From: Campylobacter canadensis
GTDB lineage: Bacteria > Campylobacterota > Campylobacteria > Campylobacterales > Campylobacteraceae
DNA: 64,000 nucleotides
Assembly (NCBI RefSeq): GCF_013177655.1
Contig: NZ_CP035946.1
Location: 1,178,001 to 1,242,000 of the forward strand
Direction: 5' to 3'
The position numbers were made by a program, and so were the translations under genes. Position 1 is the first letter of the stretch, and every line of letters starts with the position of its first letter. Below, one piece after another: positions 28,951-38,215 of this stretch. The notes beneath the pieces are model-generated. The model did not search any database. It saw only the letters and a list, made by a program, of their open reading frames with translations, and was not told the origin of the DNA.

Positions 28951-30204
28951 TTATAATTCTCCCTTAAAAGCTTTATCAAGCAAGGATTGCTTAAGCTCTT
29001 CATAATCTTTTAACTCTTTAGTGTAAAGCTCTTTTAAAGCCTTTGTCTTTTCAAAGACAAAATCTAAATGCTTTGCGATTTGCTCTTGCTCTTTGAGTGG
29101 GGGTAGGGGGATTTGAATTTTCTTTAATTTATCTATATTTATTCCACTTTGCCCTATCCATTGGTGGCATATTTTTTCAAAATATTTATTTTTCAACAAT
29201 AAGACAAAATAAAATACAACTAATTTAGAGTTATATTGATTTTTTAATTTTATTTTTGTCAAGTGATTACTAAAAGCATAATTATAATTTTGTGTAACTA
29301 ATGCAGTTTTGCCAACTAGTTCTGTGCTATTAGTATTGTTAAATAAAATATCATTTTTCTCAATAAATGATTGCTTTTCTTTGATAAATTCTCTTTTAAT
29401 TTTTATTAAAGTATCAAAATTTAAATTCCCATCTGTTGAAATATTATGTGTCCTTAAATGCACATATCCACTTGGAATTTCATTATTTTTACTAGCAGCG
29501 AAGCCATTTTGGATTAAATTTGATATCTCCCCTAAGCTTTTCCATTCCCAAGATTGTGGGAGTTGATAATTTTCTTTAGTATTATCATTAAGTGGATTAA
29601 AAGCCTTTTGTAAAGCACTTTGCATAAGTTCATCAATATTTGCTAAATTTTCTTTTGCTTTTTTGATATTTTCATCAATCTTGCTAAAAGCAAAATCCAA
29701 AATCCCCACTATCCTTTCTTGCTCTTTTAGTGGTGATAATGGGATTTGTAAATTTTCTAAATCAGCAAATCTTAAATTATTTATATTAGAACCTTTAGAA
29801 ATATTCAAAATATAATTTTTATAAAAACTACTTTTTAAATAAAAAGCTAAAAATTTATGAGAAATATTTAAATTATTAATTCTAAATAATCCACAAAAAA
29901 CTCCGAAGGTAAAGTCATTTAAATCATTTAAAAGTATATTTTTTCCAACAATATGCTTACTTCCGCTACTCATCGCAAATAATATATCATTGTTTTGAAT
30001 AATCTTATCAACCGCTAATTCTTTGGGGATTATTTGCAAATCATCTAAAATTAATTCATTTTGAATATTATTTGCTCTCAATAAATACACGGACTTTTCA
30101 TCTTTTATGGATAATAATTGCTCTTTTTTATAAGAAACTCCTCTTATAAAAAAGCCTATACTTCCAAGCGTTTTAACTTCCCAACCCTGCGGTAAATTTG
30201 TCAT
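28951..30204 (-). CDS. hsdS: Type I restriction-modification specificity subunit
   Basis: 417 residues with two target-recognition domains. Each begins in the usual way (LPQGWEVKTLGSIG and LPQSWEWKSLGEIS) and each is followed by a conserved helix (LSPLKEQERIVGILDF and LPPLKEQEQIAKHLDF), the central and C-terminal spacers. The recognition sequence cannot be read from the protein. It starts one base after the hamB stop, tightly coupled to it, and precedes hsdM. Confidence 0.95.
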   Translation of the reverse strand: MTNLPQGWEVKTLGSIGFFIRGVSYKKEQLLSIKDEKSVYLLRANNIQNELILDDLQIIPKELAVDKIIQNNDILFAMSSGSKHIVGKNILLNDLNDFTFGVFCGLFRINNLNISHKFLAFYLKSSFYKNYILNISKGSNINNLRFADLENLQIPLSPLKEQERIVGILDFAFSKIDENIKKAKENLANIDELMQSALQKAFNPLNDNTKENYQLPQSWEWKSLGEISNLIQNGFAASKNNEIPSGYVHLRTHNISTDGNLNFDTLIKIKREFIKEKQSFIEKNDILFNNTNSTELVGKTALVTQNYNYAFSNHLTKIKLKNQYNSKLVVFYFVLLLKNKYFEKICHQWIGQSGINIDKLKKIQIPLPPLKEQEQIAKHLDFVFEKTKALKELYTKELKDYEELKQSLLDKAFKGEL

Positions 30205-30205
30205 T

Positions 30206-32308
30206 TTATTGTCCTAAACCTTCATAAAAATAATTTAATATATAATCTTCAAAATTATCGTAAAGATTTTTTTCTTTTAATATGTTGATTATATCATCAG
30301 CTGTGCATTCTTTAAATTTGTTTAACGCTTGCTCTATTGTTAAATCCTTATTTTCAAAATCAATAAATCCACATTGGTGAAATTTTTTAGAAATGATTCT
30401 AGGTAACCCAAATTCTTCAAGAGTATATACCACTGATGGTAAAAAAGCATTTGAAAGTTTTGTAACAAAACTTGAAATATCTATACCCTTTTCAGGATAG
30501 AGTATTTGCATAATTTGATTCAAATCATTAAAAAAACTAGCGATATCAAAACTGATTGCTTTTTCAATGTCAAAATACTGACTAATATTAATTTTATATC
30601 TCTCTTGTTTACTTGTATTATTAATAGTTTGTTTTACGCCATCATAATTGTGTTTGCCATAATCAATTATTTTAAAATAAGCATTTTTAGATTTCTCATT
30701 CAATACTTTGAAAACAATTTCTCGTATCTCTTTCTTTTTGATAAATCCCCACTCATCTGGAACATCACTATTTAAATATTCAATACTTTTTTCAAAAAGT
30801 TCGGCATTTTCAACAATTGTTAAAATATTGTTCAAATCCATTAAAATAGAATAATTTTTCATTTTTGACATAATTTGATGAAATTTGTTTTTATCATTAA
30901 GTACGTTTTTTAAGTTCTCTTCCATTTTTGTTTTTGTATTAAAAGTTTCCAAGTCATTTCTATATAAAAATTCTTCTTGAGGAATTATTTCCATAGTTTC
31001 TTGCTCATTTTTTAATGTTTCTTTGTTGCTTTCTAATAAATACACATTACCAACAAAATATTTAAACATTCTCCCGCATCTACCTATAATATTTTTATAT
31101 TGCATACTTGTTAATTTATCTTTATCCCTCGCAACAGAATCATTCCATATAACTATATTTTTTGTTGCAGTATTTACACCTTCTATTAAAGAAGTGGTGG
31201 TCACCATAATATTCATGTGTTCATTTTCTGAAAATAGTTTAACCTGAAGTTGTTGGATAAATCTATGCATAGCGGCATTGTGTTGCCCTATCCCATTTGC
31301 CAAACATTCAGCAAAATCCCAATCTTGCCAATAATGTTTTTTTAACCAATTTGAAAAACTTTTTAATTGATTATCTGTTGCATTAATATAGTTTTTTATA
31401 TTTTTACAAACCTTTTTTGATTCTGATTTGCTTTTTATATAAATCATTGTTTTTTGATTTTTATTTTCATTTAATATGTTTTTTAACATATATTCTTTCT
31501 TTTCTTTTTTGTGGCTTAAATCATGTGTTTTTAATGCTACAGTATTAAAATCAATTAGGACTTTTTCTATATTTTTTAAAAATTGATATTTCGATGATTT
31601 TTCATTAAATTGTTTGATATTTGGACACAGATAGTATGATTGTTTGGAATAAGAACTTACTTGCTTTATTGTATTTTGTAAAATATCTGACCTTATATCC
31701 CCTACAATTTTATAAAACTCATCTACGATAAATAAATCAATTCTATTGGCTTTTATAAAGTCTAAATATTCCAAAACTCTTTCTTGGGTTAATATAAATA
31801 TATTATTTTCTTTTGGGGTAGCACCCGATGTTGTAATTATGTTGTAATCAGGTGTAAATTTCCTTACAAGTCTTCTTCTAGCTTCATCTAACAAAGAAAT
31901 AGTAGGGACAATGATTAATACATTTTTTGGCTTTTTCATAGCTATTAGAGCATCGATAATAAAGCTTTTACCAAAACTTGTTGGAGCAGAAAGAATAAGA
32001 CTTTCATTGCTTAAAAGTCTTTTTAAAACTCTTGATTGTTCTCTATGTAAAACTTTTGGTTCATCCTCTCCGATATTTGCTTTAAAACATTCTAGTAAGA
32101 ATTTGTCTTCTAAAATTGAAGTATCTTGATTCATATAGGGATATAACCCAAATTGTCTGATAAGATGATTTAATATAGGCGGATATAAAGCCTTATCTTG
32201 AATTTCATCAAGTAAATAAAAAAGCTTTTCTTTAGCTTCTGTTTCTTTGTTATCATTTAGATTTTCATGTATCCTTACACATTCATCAAAAATTTTTTCA
32301 CTGGTCAT
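30206..32308 (-). CDS. hamB: Superfamily 2 helicase, Hachiman HamB-like
   Basis: About 700 residues from ATG 32308, which forms an ATGA overlap with the hamA stop and follows AGAGGT; a longer frame begins at 32341 but lacks a ribosome site. Walker A SAPTSFGKS (~108-116), Walker B-like VDEFYK (~195-200) in place of DEAH, and motif VI NIIGRCGR. The ~250 C-terminal residues are helical and unassigned. Hachiman HamB is a DNA helicase that acts with the nuclease HamA in anti-phage defence. Pairing with a DUF1837-like gene is the main evidence. It lies inside an hsd operon. Confidence 0.78.
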   Translation of the reverse strand: MTSEKIFDECVRIHENLNDNKETEAKEKLFYLLDEIQDKALYPPILNHLIRQFGLYPYMNQDTSILEDKFLLECFKANIGEDEPKVLHREQSRVLKRLLSNESLILSAPTSFGKSFIIDALIAMKKPKNVLIIVPTISLLDEARRRLVRKFTPDYNIITTSGATPKENNIFILTQERVLEYLDFIKANRIDLFIVDEFYKIVGDIRSDILQNTIKQVSSYSKQSYYLCPNIKQFNEKSSKYQFLKNIEKVLIDFNTVALKTHDLSHKKEKKEYMLKNILNENKNQKTMIYIKSKSESKKVCKNIKNYINATDNQLKSFSNWLKKHYWQDWDFAECLANGIGQHNAAMHRFIQQLQVKLFSENEHMNIMVTTTSLIEGVNTATKNIVIWNDSVARDKDKLTSMQYKNIIGRCGRMFKYFVGNVYLLESNKETLKNEQETMEIIPQEEFLYRNDLETFNTKTKMEENLKNVLNDKNKFHQIMSKMKNYSILMDLNNILTIVENAELFEKSIEYLNSDVPDEWGFIKKKEIREIVFKVLNEKSKNAYFKIIDYGKHNYDGVKQTINNTSKQERYKINISQYFDIEKAISFDIASFFNDLNQIMQILYPEKGIDISSFVTKLSNAFLPSVVYTLEEFGLPRIISKKFHQCGFIDFENKDLTIEQALNKFKECTADDIINILKEKNLYDNFEDYILNYFYEGLGQ

Positions 32309-33237
32309 TTGGCTACCTCTAGTTTTTTGACGAAATCGCATTTGATTTTTTCTTTATCTGGCACAGGAAATAAAATGATATGAAATTTTATTTTTTCTAT
32401 ATTATGCACATTGTTTAGCTCATTGGTAATTTTTGTAATAGCTTGTTTTGCTTTCTCTTGATGAAAATTTACTATTTTTTGTTTATATTCTTCTGATAAC
32501 TCGCTATATCTTTTAGTTGTCTTGCATTGATAGATGATTGATATTGAAATATGCAAGATATTCTTTAGTTCATCTATGGAAGTATCTTGTTTTAAAACTC
32601 TTTTTATTTTATCTATACTTTCTTTAGAGATTTTATCTTTGATAAAAGATTCGACATCATTTATATCCATAATAATAGACTTTTCTTTATTTAGCTTGTC
32701 TTTTACTAAAAGATTTTTAATGGATTTTATAGCTTCATTAATTGCATCGGTTATATCTGTATAAAATTTAGATTCTCCTAGCCATAAATGACATTCTTGA
32801 TTTTCTATAGTTAAATGAACACTATCTGCACCCTTTGCATAATCATTGGTATTTTGTTTATAAAAAATCTTAGGCACAATAGGCAAGGCATTATAGTATT
32901 TTTTCATAATACCATAAAGAAAAATTTCTCCTATCTCTCCTTCTTTTTTATTTAGATTTGCAACAGATCGTTGTATTATGGAATAATACTCTTCTTTTGA
33001 AGCTAAAGCTTCTCTTTCTGTTTTCGATAAGGCAGTTTCAGCCAATGTGTTCATTATATATTGATTAAATTTCTCAAATCTCCACTCACCTTCCTCAAAG
33101 TCGTTAATTAATGACAATAAAAATCTACTACACGAGTCATCCATTACAGAATCAAGGCAAATCTCAAAAGTAACATTATCTTTATTTTTCACATAAGTGT
33201 TTATTGTTGTTATATTTTCTATCTCTTTGCCCTGCAT
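32305..33237 (-). CDS. hamA: Hachiman HamA-like nuclease (DUF1837)
   Basis: 310 residues from ATG 33237, preceded by AAAGGGAG; a start seven codons earlier lacks a ribosome site. The centre has the DUF1837 pattern: GEIGEIFLYGIMKKYY, then KGADSVHL, then LWLGESKFYTDI. The D...ExK arrangement (Asp138, Glu155, Lys157 in this numbering) is that of PD-(D/E)xK nucleases. Hachiman HamA is the effector released on phage DNA sensing. It follows hsdR by 37 bases and overlaps hamB by four, the order hamA-hamB known for the system. Confidence 0.78.
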   Translation of the reverse strand: MQGKEIENITTINTYVKNKDNVTFEICLDSVMDDSCSRFLLSLINDFEEGEWRFEKFNQYIMNTLAETALSKTEREALASKEEYYSIIQRSVANLNKKEGEIGEIFLYGIMKKYYNALPIVPKIFYKQNTNDYAKGADSVHLTIENQECHLWLGESKFYTDITDAINEAIKSIKNLLVKDKLNKEKSIIMDINDVESFIKDKISKESIDKIKRVLKQDTSIDELKNILHISISIIYQCKTTKRYSELSEEYKQKIVNFHQEKAKQAITKITNELNNVHNIEKIKFHIILFPVPDKEKIKCDFVKKLEVAK

Positions 33238-33274
33238 AAATCTCCCTTTGTAAATCATAAAAATTTTATATTAA

Positions 33275-35569
33275 TTATCCCGCGTAAAGCTCTCTTTGTA
33301 AAGTAGCAAAACTTTGCATAAGTTCATTTATTCCGCCAAATTCAATACTAAGTTCTTTTATATTTCCTAAAGAACTTAATTCAATTAATGGTTTTAAACC
33401 TTTTTCAAATTCTTCAATGCCTACATTTTCGTATTTATCTAATAAAAAGTTCATAAGTTTTAAGGCTTTTTCATTGTGAAAGGATTTTAAAAAAGAACTA
33501 TTTTTTACGATTTGCACACGCTCTTTTCTTGTTTTTAGCTCAACATTAAAGCTTAAATGCGCTAAAACATCATACAAATCGCAATCCTTTTCAAACATCA
33601 ATGCCAAATCCTGCAAACTATCCTTTGAAATTCCATCATTTTCTAGCTTTTTTAAAAACTCTTTTCTAGTATTTAAATCACTCCAAATCTCACGCAATTT
33701 TGCTTCATTTTGATAATATTTTGCTAATTTTCCAAAAAGAAATTCCAAAAACTCTTTAGCGTCTAAAGGTTTATCGTTTTCTCCGATATAACTTGTTTTT
33801 ATATCATAAATCGCAAGTTTTGTACCTTTAATATGCACAGTAATTTTTTCTTTTTTCTTTATTTTGCTTTCATTTTCATTTTTGTTATTTTCTTTTTTAC
33901 TTTCTTCTTCTTTTTGCTCTTTGTTATCTTCGTTATCTTCTAGTATTCTTTGTCCGTCCCATTTTGGGTCATAAAAAAGCTTTGTCGCTCCTACAAAATC
34001 TATAATAGTAAAAAAGTCTTTACCTTCATACACCCTAGTTCCACGCCCGATAATTTGCTTAAACTCTATCATAGAGCCAATATTTGCTAAAAGCACGATA
34101 TTTCTTACATTTCTTGCATCAACGCCTGTTGTTAGCATTTTTGAACTAGTTAAAATTACTGGAAAGGCTTTATCGTTATCTTGAAAACTTTTTAAGTAGT
34201 TTAGCCCGATTATTCCTTCATCGCTTGTAACACGCACACAATAATCATTATGCTTTATGCTTTTATGCTTGTCAATAGCCCTTTTTATCTCACTCGCATG
34301 AGCTTGATTAACACAAAAAATAATCGTTTTATCCATAGGATTTATAAGCTTTAAAAGTTCTTTTGCAATAAATTCATTGTATTGTGGAATGCTTATATTT
34401 CTTTCAAATTCTTTTATATCAAAATGCCCTTTTTCAAGCTTTCCTTCAATGATGTCATTAGGATTATAAGTATAACCACCGCTTAAACTTGTAGTGACTA
34501 ATTTTACTTTATAAGGGGTTAAAAAACCATCTTCAATCCCATCTTTAAGACTGTATTCATAAACACTTTCGCCAAAATATTTATAAGTATCTACATTATC
34601 TTTTTGCTTAGGCGTTGCAGTAAGTCCTAAATGCGTAGCACAAGAAAAATGCTCTAAAACTTCCTTCCAACTACCTTCTTCATTTGCCCCACCTCTATGG
34701 CATTCATCAATAATCACAAGGTCAAAAAAGTCTTTTGGAAAAAGCAAATAAAATTTATTTTCTTCATCGTTTATATCACTTTCAGCACTTAAACTTTGAT
34801 AAATCCCAAAATACACATTTGCAGATGGAAGAGTGAGTGATTTTTTAAGCTCTTTTGTATCAATCTTTTTACAATCTTGCTCAATATAATTAAACTCGCC
34901 TAAAGCTTGGTCTCTTAAGCTTACTCTATCGCTTAAAAATAAAATTCTTGGTTTTTTATCTTTATTATTTTTATTCCATCTAGCTTCAAGCAAACGATAA
35001 CACAAAGCAAAAGCAATCGTAGTTTTTCCTGTGCCAGTAGCAAGAGTTAGCAAAATTCTATCTTTTTGCTCAATCAAAGCCTTTATCACTCTTTCAACGG
35101 CTATTTTTTGATAATATCTTAATTCTTTTTGCGGGATAAATAAGTCTTTTTGTGTAAGAAGCTTGTATTGGCATTCTTTTAAATTCCCAAAAACACGCTC
35201 AAATAAAACTTGCGGACTAGCAAAATTATCTAAATACTCGCCCCTTGCATTTTGCATATCGTATTCATAAATCTTTTCTCCATTTGTGCAATACACAAAA
35301 CGCACATCTAAATTTTTTGCATATTCTTGTGCTTGAGAAAGTCCATCAAGCGGGTCTTTGCTTAATTTCTTTGCTTCAATGATAGCTAGGTGTTTGTTTT
35401 GAAATTTAAGTAAATAATCAACAAATTTTCTTTGCCCTCTTTTGCCGCCTATGAGTTTTTTTCCTGCGTTAAAATAGTATTCTCTTATTATGTTTTCTTC
35501 ATTCCATAAAGCTAATTTTAATTTCTCATCTATAATTTTAACCCTTGTATCCTGCTCTGAAAAATTCAT
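33275..35569 (-). CDS. hsdR: Type I restriction enzyme endonuclease/translocase subunit
   Basis: ATP-dependent translocase and nuclease. 764 residues, at the short end for HsdR. N-terminal nuclease site Asp51...Glu65-x-Lys67 (IIEAKK), helicase Walker A LATGTGKTT (176-184), DECHRGG (~285), then QIIGRGTR motif VI. A Lys/Glu-rich linker (~555-590) precedes the C-terminal helical domain that docks on HsdM-HsdS. First gene of the operon; hamA, hamB, hsdS and hsdM follow on the same strand. All motifs are intact, so the system looks functional. Confidence 0.96.
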   Translation of the reverse strand: MNFSEQDTRVKIIDEKLKLALWNEENIIREYYFNAGKKLIGGKRGQRKFVDYLLKFQNKHLAIIEAKKLSKDPLDGLSQAQEYAKNLDVRFVYCTNGEKIYEYDMQNARGEYLDNFASPQVLFERVFGNLKECQYKLLTQKDLFIPQKELRYYQKIAVERVIKALIEQKDRILLTLATGTGKTTIAFALCYRLLEARWNKNNKDKKPRILFLSDRVSLRDQALGEFNYIEQDCKKIDTKELKKSLTLPSANVYFGIYQSLSAESDINDEENKFYLLFPKDFFDLVIIDECHRGGANEEGSWKEVLEHFSCATHLGLTATPKQKDNVDTYKYFGESVYEYSLKDGIEDGFLTPYKVKLVTTSLSGGYTYNPNDIIEGKLEKGHFDIKEFERNISIPQYNEFIAKELLKLINPMDKTIIFCVNQAHASEIKRAIDKHKSIKHNDYCVRVTSDEGIIGLNYLKSFQDNDKAFPVILTSSKMLTTGVDARNVRNIVLLANIGSMIEFKQIIGRGTRVYEGKDFFTIIDFVGATKLFYDPKWDGQRILEDNEDNKEQKEEESKKENNKNENESKIKKKEKITVHIKGTKLAIYDIKTSYIGENDKPLDAKEFLEFLFGKLAKYYQNEAKLREIWSDLNTRKEFLKKLENDGISKDSLQDLALMFEKDCDLYDVLAHLSFNVELKTRKERVQIVKNSSFLKSFHNEKALKLMNFLLDKYENVGIEEFEKGLKPLIELSSLGNIKELSIEFGGINELMQSFATLQRELYAG

Positions 35570-35671
35570 TCTTAACCCTAAATTAATTTTAAAACAATAA
35601 TAACATATTTTAATTTGAATAACGGTTACTTTATAATTTTATAATTATAAAAAACCAAAAAAGGAGCGAAA

Positions 35672-36748
35672 ATGCAATACAAAATTTTAGAAAACAATCG
35701 CATTGCAAGTAAAGGCTATGCAATGCTTAGCAAGGATGCGAAATTCACAGCCTTTGAATTTAGCCGCCACGCTATTGGCGATAATGATATTTTGATTAAA
35801 ATCCTATATGCAGGTATTTGTCATAGCGATATTCACACCGCAAGAAGCGAGTGGGGAGAAGCTACTTATCCTTGCGTACCTGGGCATGAGATAGCAGGAG
35901 AAGTTATCGCTGTGGGTAAGAATGTAAGTAAATTTAAAGTAGGAGATTACGCAGGGGTTGGTTGTATGGTAAATTCATGCGGTGAATGCGATACTTGCAA
36001 ACGCTCACAAGAGCAATTTTGCGAAAATGGCAAAACCATCTTTACTTACAATAGTTGCGATGTATTTCACGGCAATGAAAACACTTATGGAGGCTATTCA
36101 AACAACATAGTTGTAAGTGAAAAATTTGCCATTTGTGTGCCAAAAAATGCACCTATGCATAAGGTTGCGCCTTTGCTTTGTGCAGGAATTACTACCTACT
36201 CGCCTTTAAAATTTTCTAAAATAAAAGAAGGCTCAAGCGTTGCTATAGCAGGATTTGGCGGACTTGGTATGATGGCTGTAAAATACGCTATTAAAATGGG
36301 TGCAAAGGTTAGCGTTTTTGCTAGAAATGAAAACAAAAAAGCCGACGCTTTAGCAATGGGTGTAAGCTCATTTTACACAAGCTGCGATAAAAACGCCGTA
36401 AAAGAACGCTTTGATTTAATCATCTCAACCATTCCAACGCCTTATAATCCTGCTATTTATTTGGATTTGCTTAAATTTGGTGGCGAAATGGCTATAGTTG
36501 GCTTACCGCCTGTGGAAGATAAGGTAAATATAGGCATAAACGAGCTTGTACATAAGGCAGGTAAGAAGATTTATGGCTCGCTAATTGGCGGTATTGCTGA
36601 AACTCAAGAAATGCTTGATTTTTCTTTAAAACACGAAATTTATCCAGAAACCGAGCTTATTACCCCGCAAGAAATTGATAAAGCTTATGAAAATCTAACC
36701 TCAGGAAAGGCTAAATTTCGCTATGTTATTGATATGACAAAGGAATAA
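35672..36748 (+). CDS. Zinc-dependent alcohol dehydrogenase (YahK/cinnamyl-type)
   Basis: 358 residues. Catalytic-zinc ligands in GICHSDIHTAR and PCVPGHEIAGE; structural-zinc cysteines in CGECDTCKRSQEQFC; Rossmann motif GFGGLGMMAVKYA. This is the NADP-dependent aldehyde reductase/cinnamyl-alcohol dehydrogenase group (E. coli YahK, YjgB). RBS AAGGAG precedes ATG 35672; the promoter lies in the ~100-base gap divergent from hsdR. Codon use here is slightly less AT-biased than in its neighbours (more GC-ending codons), hinting at separate origin. Reduces aldehydes in the cytosol; physiological substrate unknown. Confidence 0.93.
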   Translation: MQYKILENNRIASKGYAMLSKDAKFTAFEFSRHAIGDNDILIKILYAGICHSDIHTARSEWGEATYPCVPGHEIAGEVIAVGKNVSKFKVGDYAGVGCMVNSCGECDTCKRSQEQFCENGKTIFTYNSCDVFHGNENTYGGYSNNIVVSEKFAICVPKNAPMHKVAPLLCAGITTYSPLKFSKIKEGSSVAIAGFGGLGMMAVKYAIKMGAKVSVFARNENKKADALAMGVSSFYTSCDKNAVKERFDLIISTIPTPYNPAIYLDLLKFGGEMAIVGLPPVEDKVNIGINELVHKAGKKIYGSLIGGIAETQEMLDFSLKHEIYPETELITPQEIDKAYENLTSGKAKFRYVIDMTKE

Positions 36749-36756
36749 AATTATTA

Positions 36757-37335
36757 ATGTATAAAGAAATAAGCTTAAATGATTATGAAAAAGATAAATT
36801 AAAACACTATACAAATGCGGCTTTAAGTAGGTTTGAAGTAAGCCAGAGTTTTAAAATAAATAAAATGAAAAATTCTCATTTTATTTATTCTTTAAGCAAG
36901 GCTGTAAATGATACGCAAGAGTTAAAAAGAGCCGTATTTAACAACAAAACAATACAATTTCATAAACTTAATCCCGCTTATGTTTTGCTTAAAAACAATG
37001 AAATTTGCAATACTTTTACGGAATTTGATTATGATTTAGATATTTTTTTAAACAATTATCAAAAAGATTATGAATTGTTTTTAAAAAAAGATTTATCTTT
37101 TTATATAAAACAGGCTAAGCAAAATTGCTTTTACATATCAAGTTTTAAATCTTATTTTAATTCTTTTTCTTTGCACTTAAAAAATGGCTATGAATTTTAT
37201 ACTCCTATTTTTACAACTTATAAAAAAGATAATGAATTAATAATTTACGCTAATTTTCATCACGCTTTTTTTGATTTATTTAAGGCGAAAATATTCTTTG
37301 AAAAATTAGAATCCGAACTCATAAAAATATTTTAA
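36757..37335 (+). CDS. Chloramphenicol-acetyltransferase-like (CAT-fold) protein
   Basis: 192 residues, a little shorter than type-A CATs (~215). The C-terminal motif NFHHAFFDLFKAK matches the catalytic HHxxxD block of the CAT fold (His and Asp present). N-terminal FEVSQSFKINK and FTTYKKDNELII fit the same fold. Eight bases after the alcohol dehydrogenase and probably cotranscribed. It could acetylate chloramphenicol or another small molecule; shortness and divergence mean resistance should not be assumed. The stop overlaps the convergent lipocalin gene by four bases. Confidence 0.72.
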   Translation: MYKEISLNDYEKDKLKHYTNAALSRFEVSQSFKINKMKNSHFIYSLSKAVNDTQELKRAVFNNKTIQFHKLNPAYVLLKNNEICNTFTEFDYDLDIFLNNYQKDYELFLKKDLSFYIKQAKQNCFYISSFKSYFNSFSLHLKNGYEFYTPIFTTYKKDNELIIYANFHHAFFDLFKAKIFFEKLESELIKIF

Positions 37336-37781
37336 TACCTATCAAAAATCACATCGCTAACGCTAAATCCCCTTTGCTTAGCGATGTTTAAAAGCTCTTT
37401 TATACTTTTTTCATCTATTATATTTCTTGCTAAAATCCAAAGGTATTTTTTATCAGGGCTACCCACAATGGCAACTTTATACTCGCTATCAATAAAAATG
37501 ATTTCATAATTTACTTTATTAAAAAGGTTCATAAAGATATTAAATCTTACTGCTAATTGTCTATTTGAAACGATTTTTGCCTTACCTTTTATGCTTGAAA
37601 TTTCATTTTCTTTACTGCAAAAATTTTCAATTTCTACATAAGCAACACCATTTTTATATTTAAGCTCGTATTTTGCCTTTGAATTTAGGCAAGATTTTTG
37701 AAAAAAAGCAGGTTTTCTAGCCATTTCAAGCCATTCTCCCATATAATTTTGTAAAGAAAGTTCTCCAATTAATTCAAGCAT
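37332..37781 (-). CDS. Lipocalin family protein (Blc-like)
   Basis: 149 residues from ATG 37781, which follows GGAGATAAAA; a frame extension upstream would overlap the HxlR gene without a ribosome site. The lipocalin signature appears as YMGEWLEMARKP (GxW motif) and the C-terminal YLWILARN strand matches the family's WILSR-type end. No signal peptide, so cytosolic, unlike E. coli Blc. It starts eight bases inside the end of the HxlR-type regulator gene and is surely cotranscribed with it. Ligand unknown. Confidence 0.85.
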   Translation of the reverse strand: MLELIGELSLQNYMGEWLEMARKPAFFQKSCLNSKAKYELKYKNGVAYVEIENFCSKENEISSIKGKAKIVSNRQLAVRFNIFMNLFNKVNYEIIFIDSEYKVAIVGSPDKKYLWILARNIIDEKSIKELLNIAKQRGFSVSDVIFDRY

Positions 37782-38115
37782 TTTTATCTCCTTTTTTTTC
37801 TTCACCCCAATCACACATAGCTTGTAAAATAGGTATTAAACTTTGTCCTCGTTTGGATAAGCTGTATTCTACCTTTGGCGGAATTTGAGCATATTCTTTT
37901 CTAATAATTAAACCATCATTTTCTAGCTCTCTTAAAGCATTGGTTAAAGTTTTAAAAGATATGGAATTTAAAAAGCGTTTGAGTTCGTTATAACGCACGA
38001 TTTCATAGCGAAATAAGCAGTATAAAATGCTCATTTTATATTTTCCACTAATTAATGATAAAGTGTAATTAAATCCACATTCTTCTAAATTACACTGAGA
38101 ATTTTCCTTAGTCAT
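37774..38115 (-). CDS. HxlR-family transcriptional regulator
   Basis: 113 residues. Starts with CNLEECGFNYTLSLISGKYK (a Cys pair near the N-terminus as in redox-sensing HxlR proteins) and contains the winged-helix stretch RYNELKRFLNSISFKTLTNALRELENDGLI and PPKVEYSLSKRG. Divergent from the quinone reductase gene at 38216; members usually control the divergent gene and respond to electrophiles through cysteine. Autoregulation and control of the duplicated promoter copy downstream are inferred. Confidence 0.92.
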   Translation of the reverse strand: MTKENSQCNLEECGFNYTLSLISGKYKMSILYCLFRYEIVRYNELKRFLNSISFKTLTNALRELENDGLIIRKEYAQIPPKVEYSLSKRGQSLIPILQAMCDWGEEKKGDKNA

Positions 38116-38190
38116 TTAACACTCCTTTAGTATAGTATCTTACTTTATTTTTCGTATTGATATTATATATCATATTAATTAAACTAATAG
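38114..38190. promoter_or_regulatory. HxlR/quinone-reductase divergent promoter, repeat copy 1
   Basis: The first copy of a 77-base repeat, starting at the HxlR start codon. It contains TGATA-ttata-TATCA, a perfect inverted repeat at 38158-38172, a plausible regulator site. About nine in ten bases match copy 2 at 38970-39046. Confidence 0.7.
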
Positions 38191-38215
38191 TTTAAAATTA
38201 ATAAAAAGGATAAAA

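Noticed and set aside
37332..37335. Overlap of the CAT-like and lipocalin genes as sign of a wrong call
   Set aside because: The four-base overlap of two convergent stops is normal for this compact genome; both proteins have clear family motifs.
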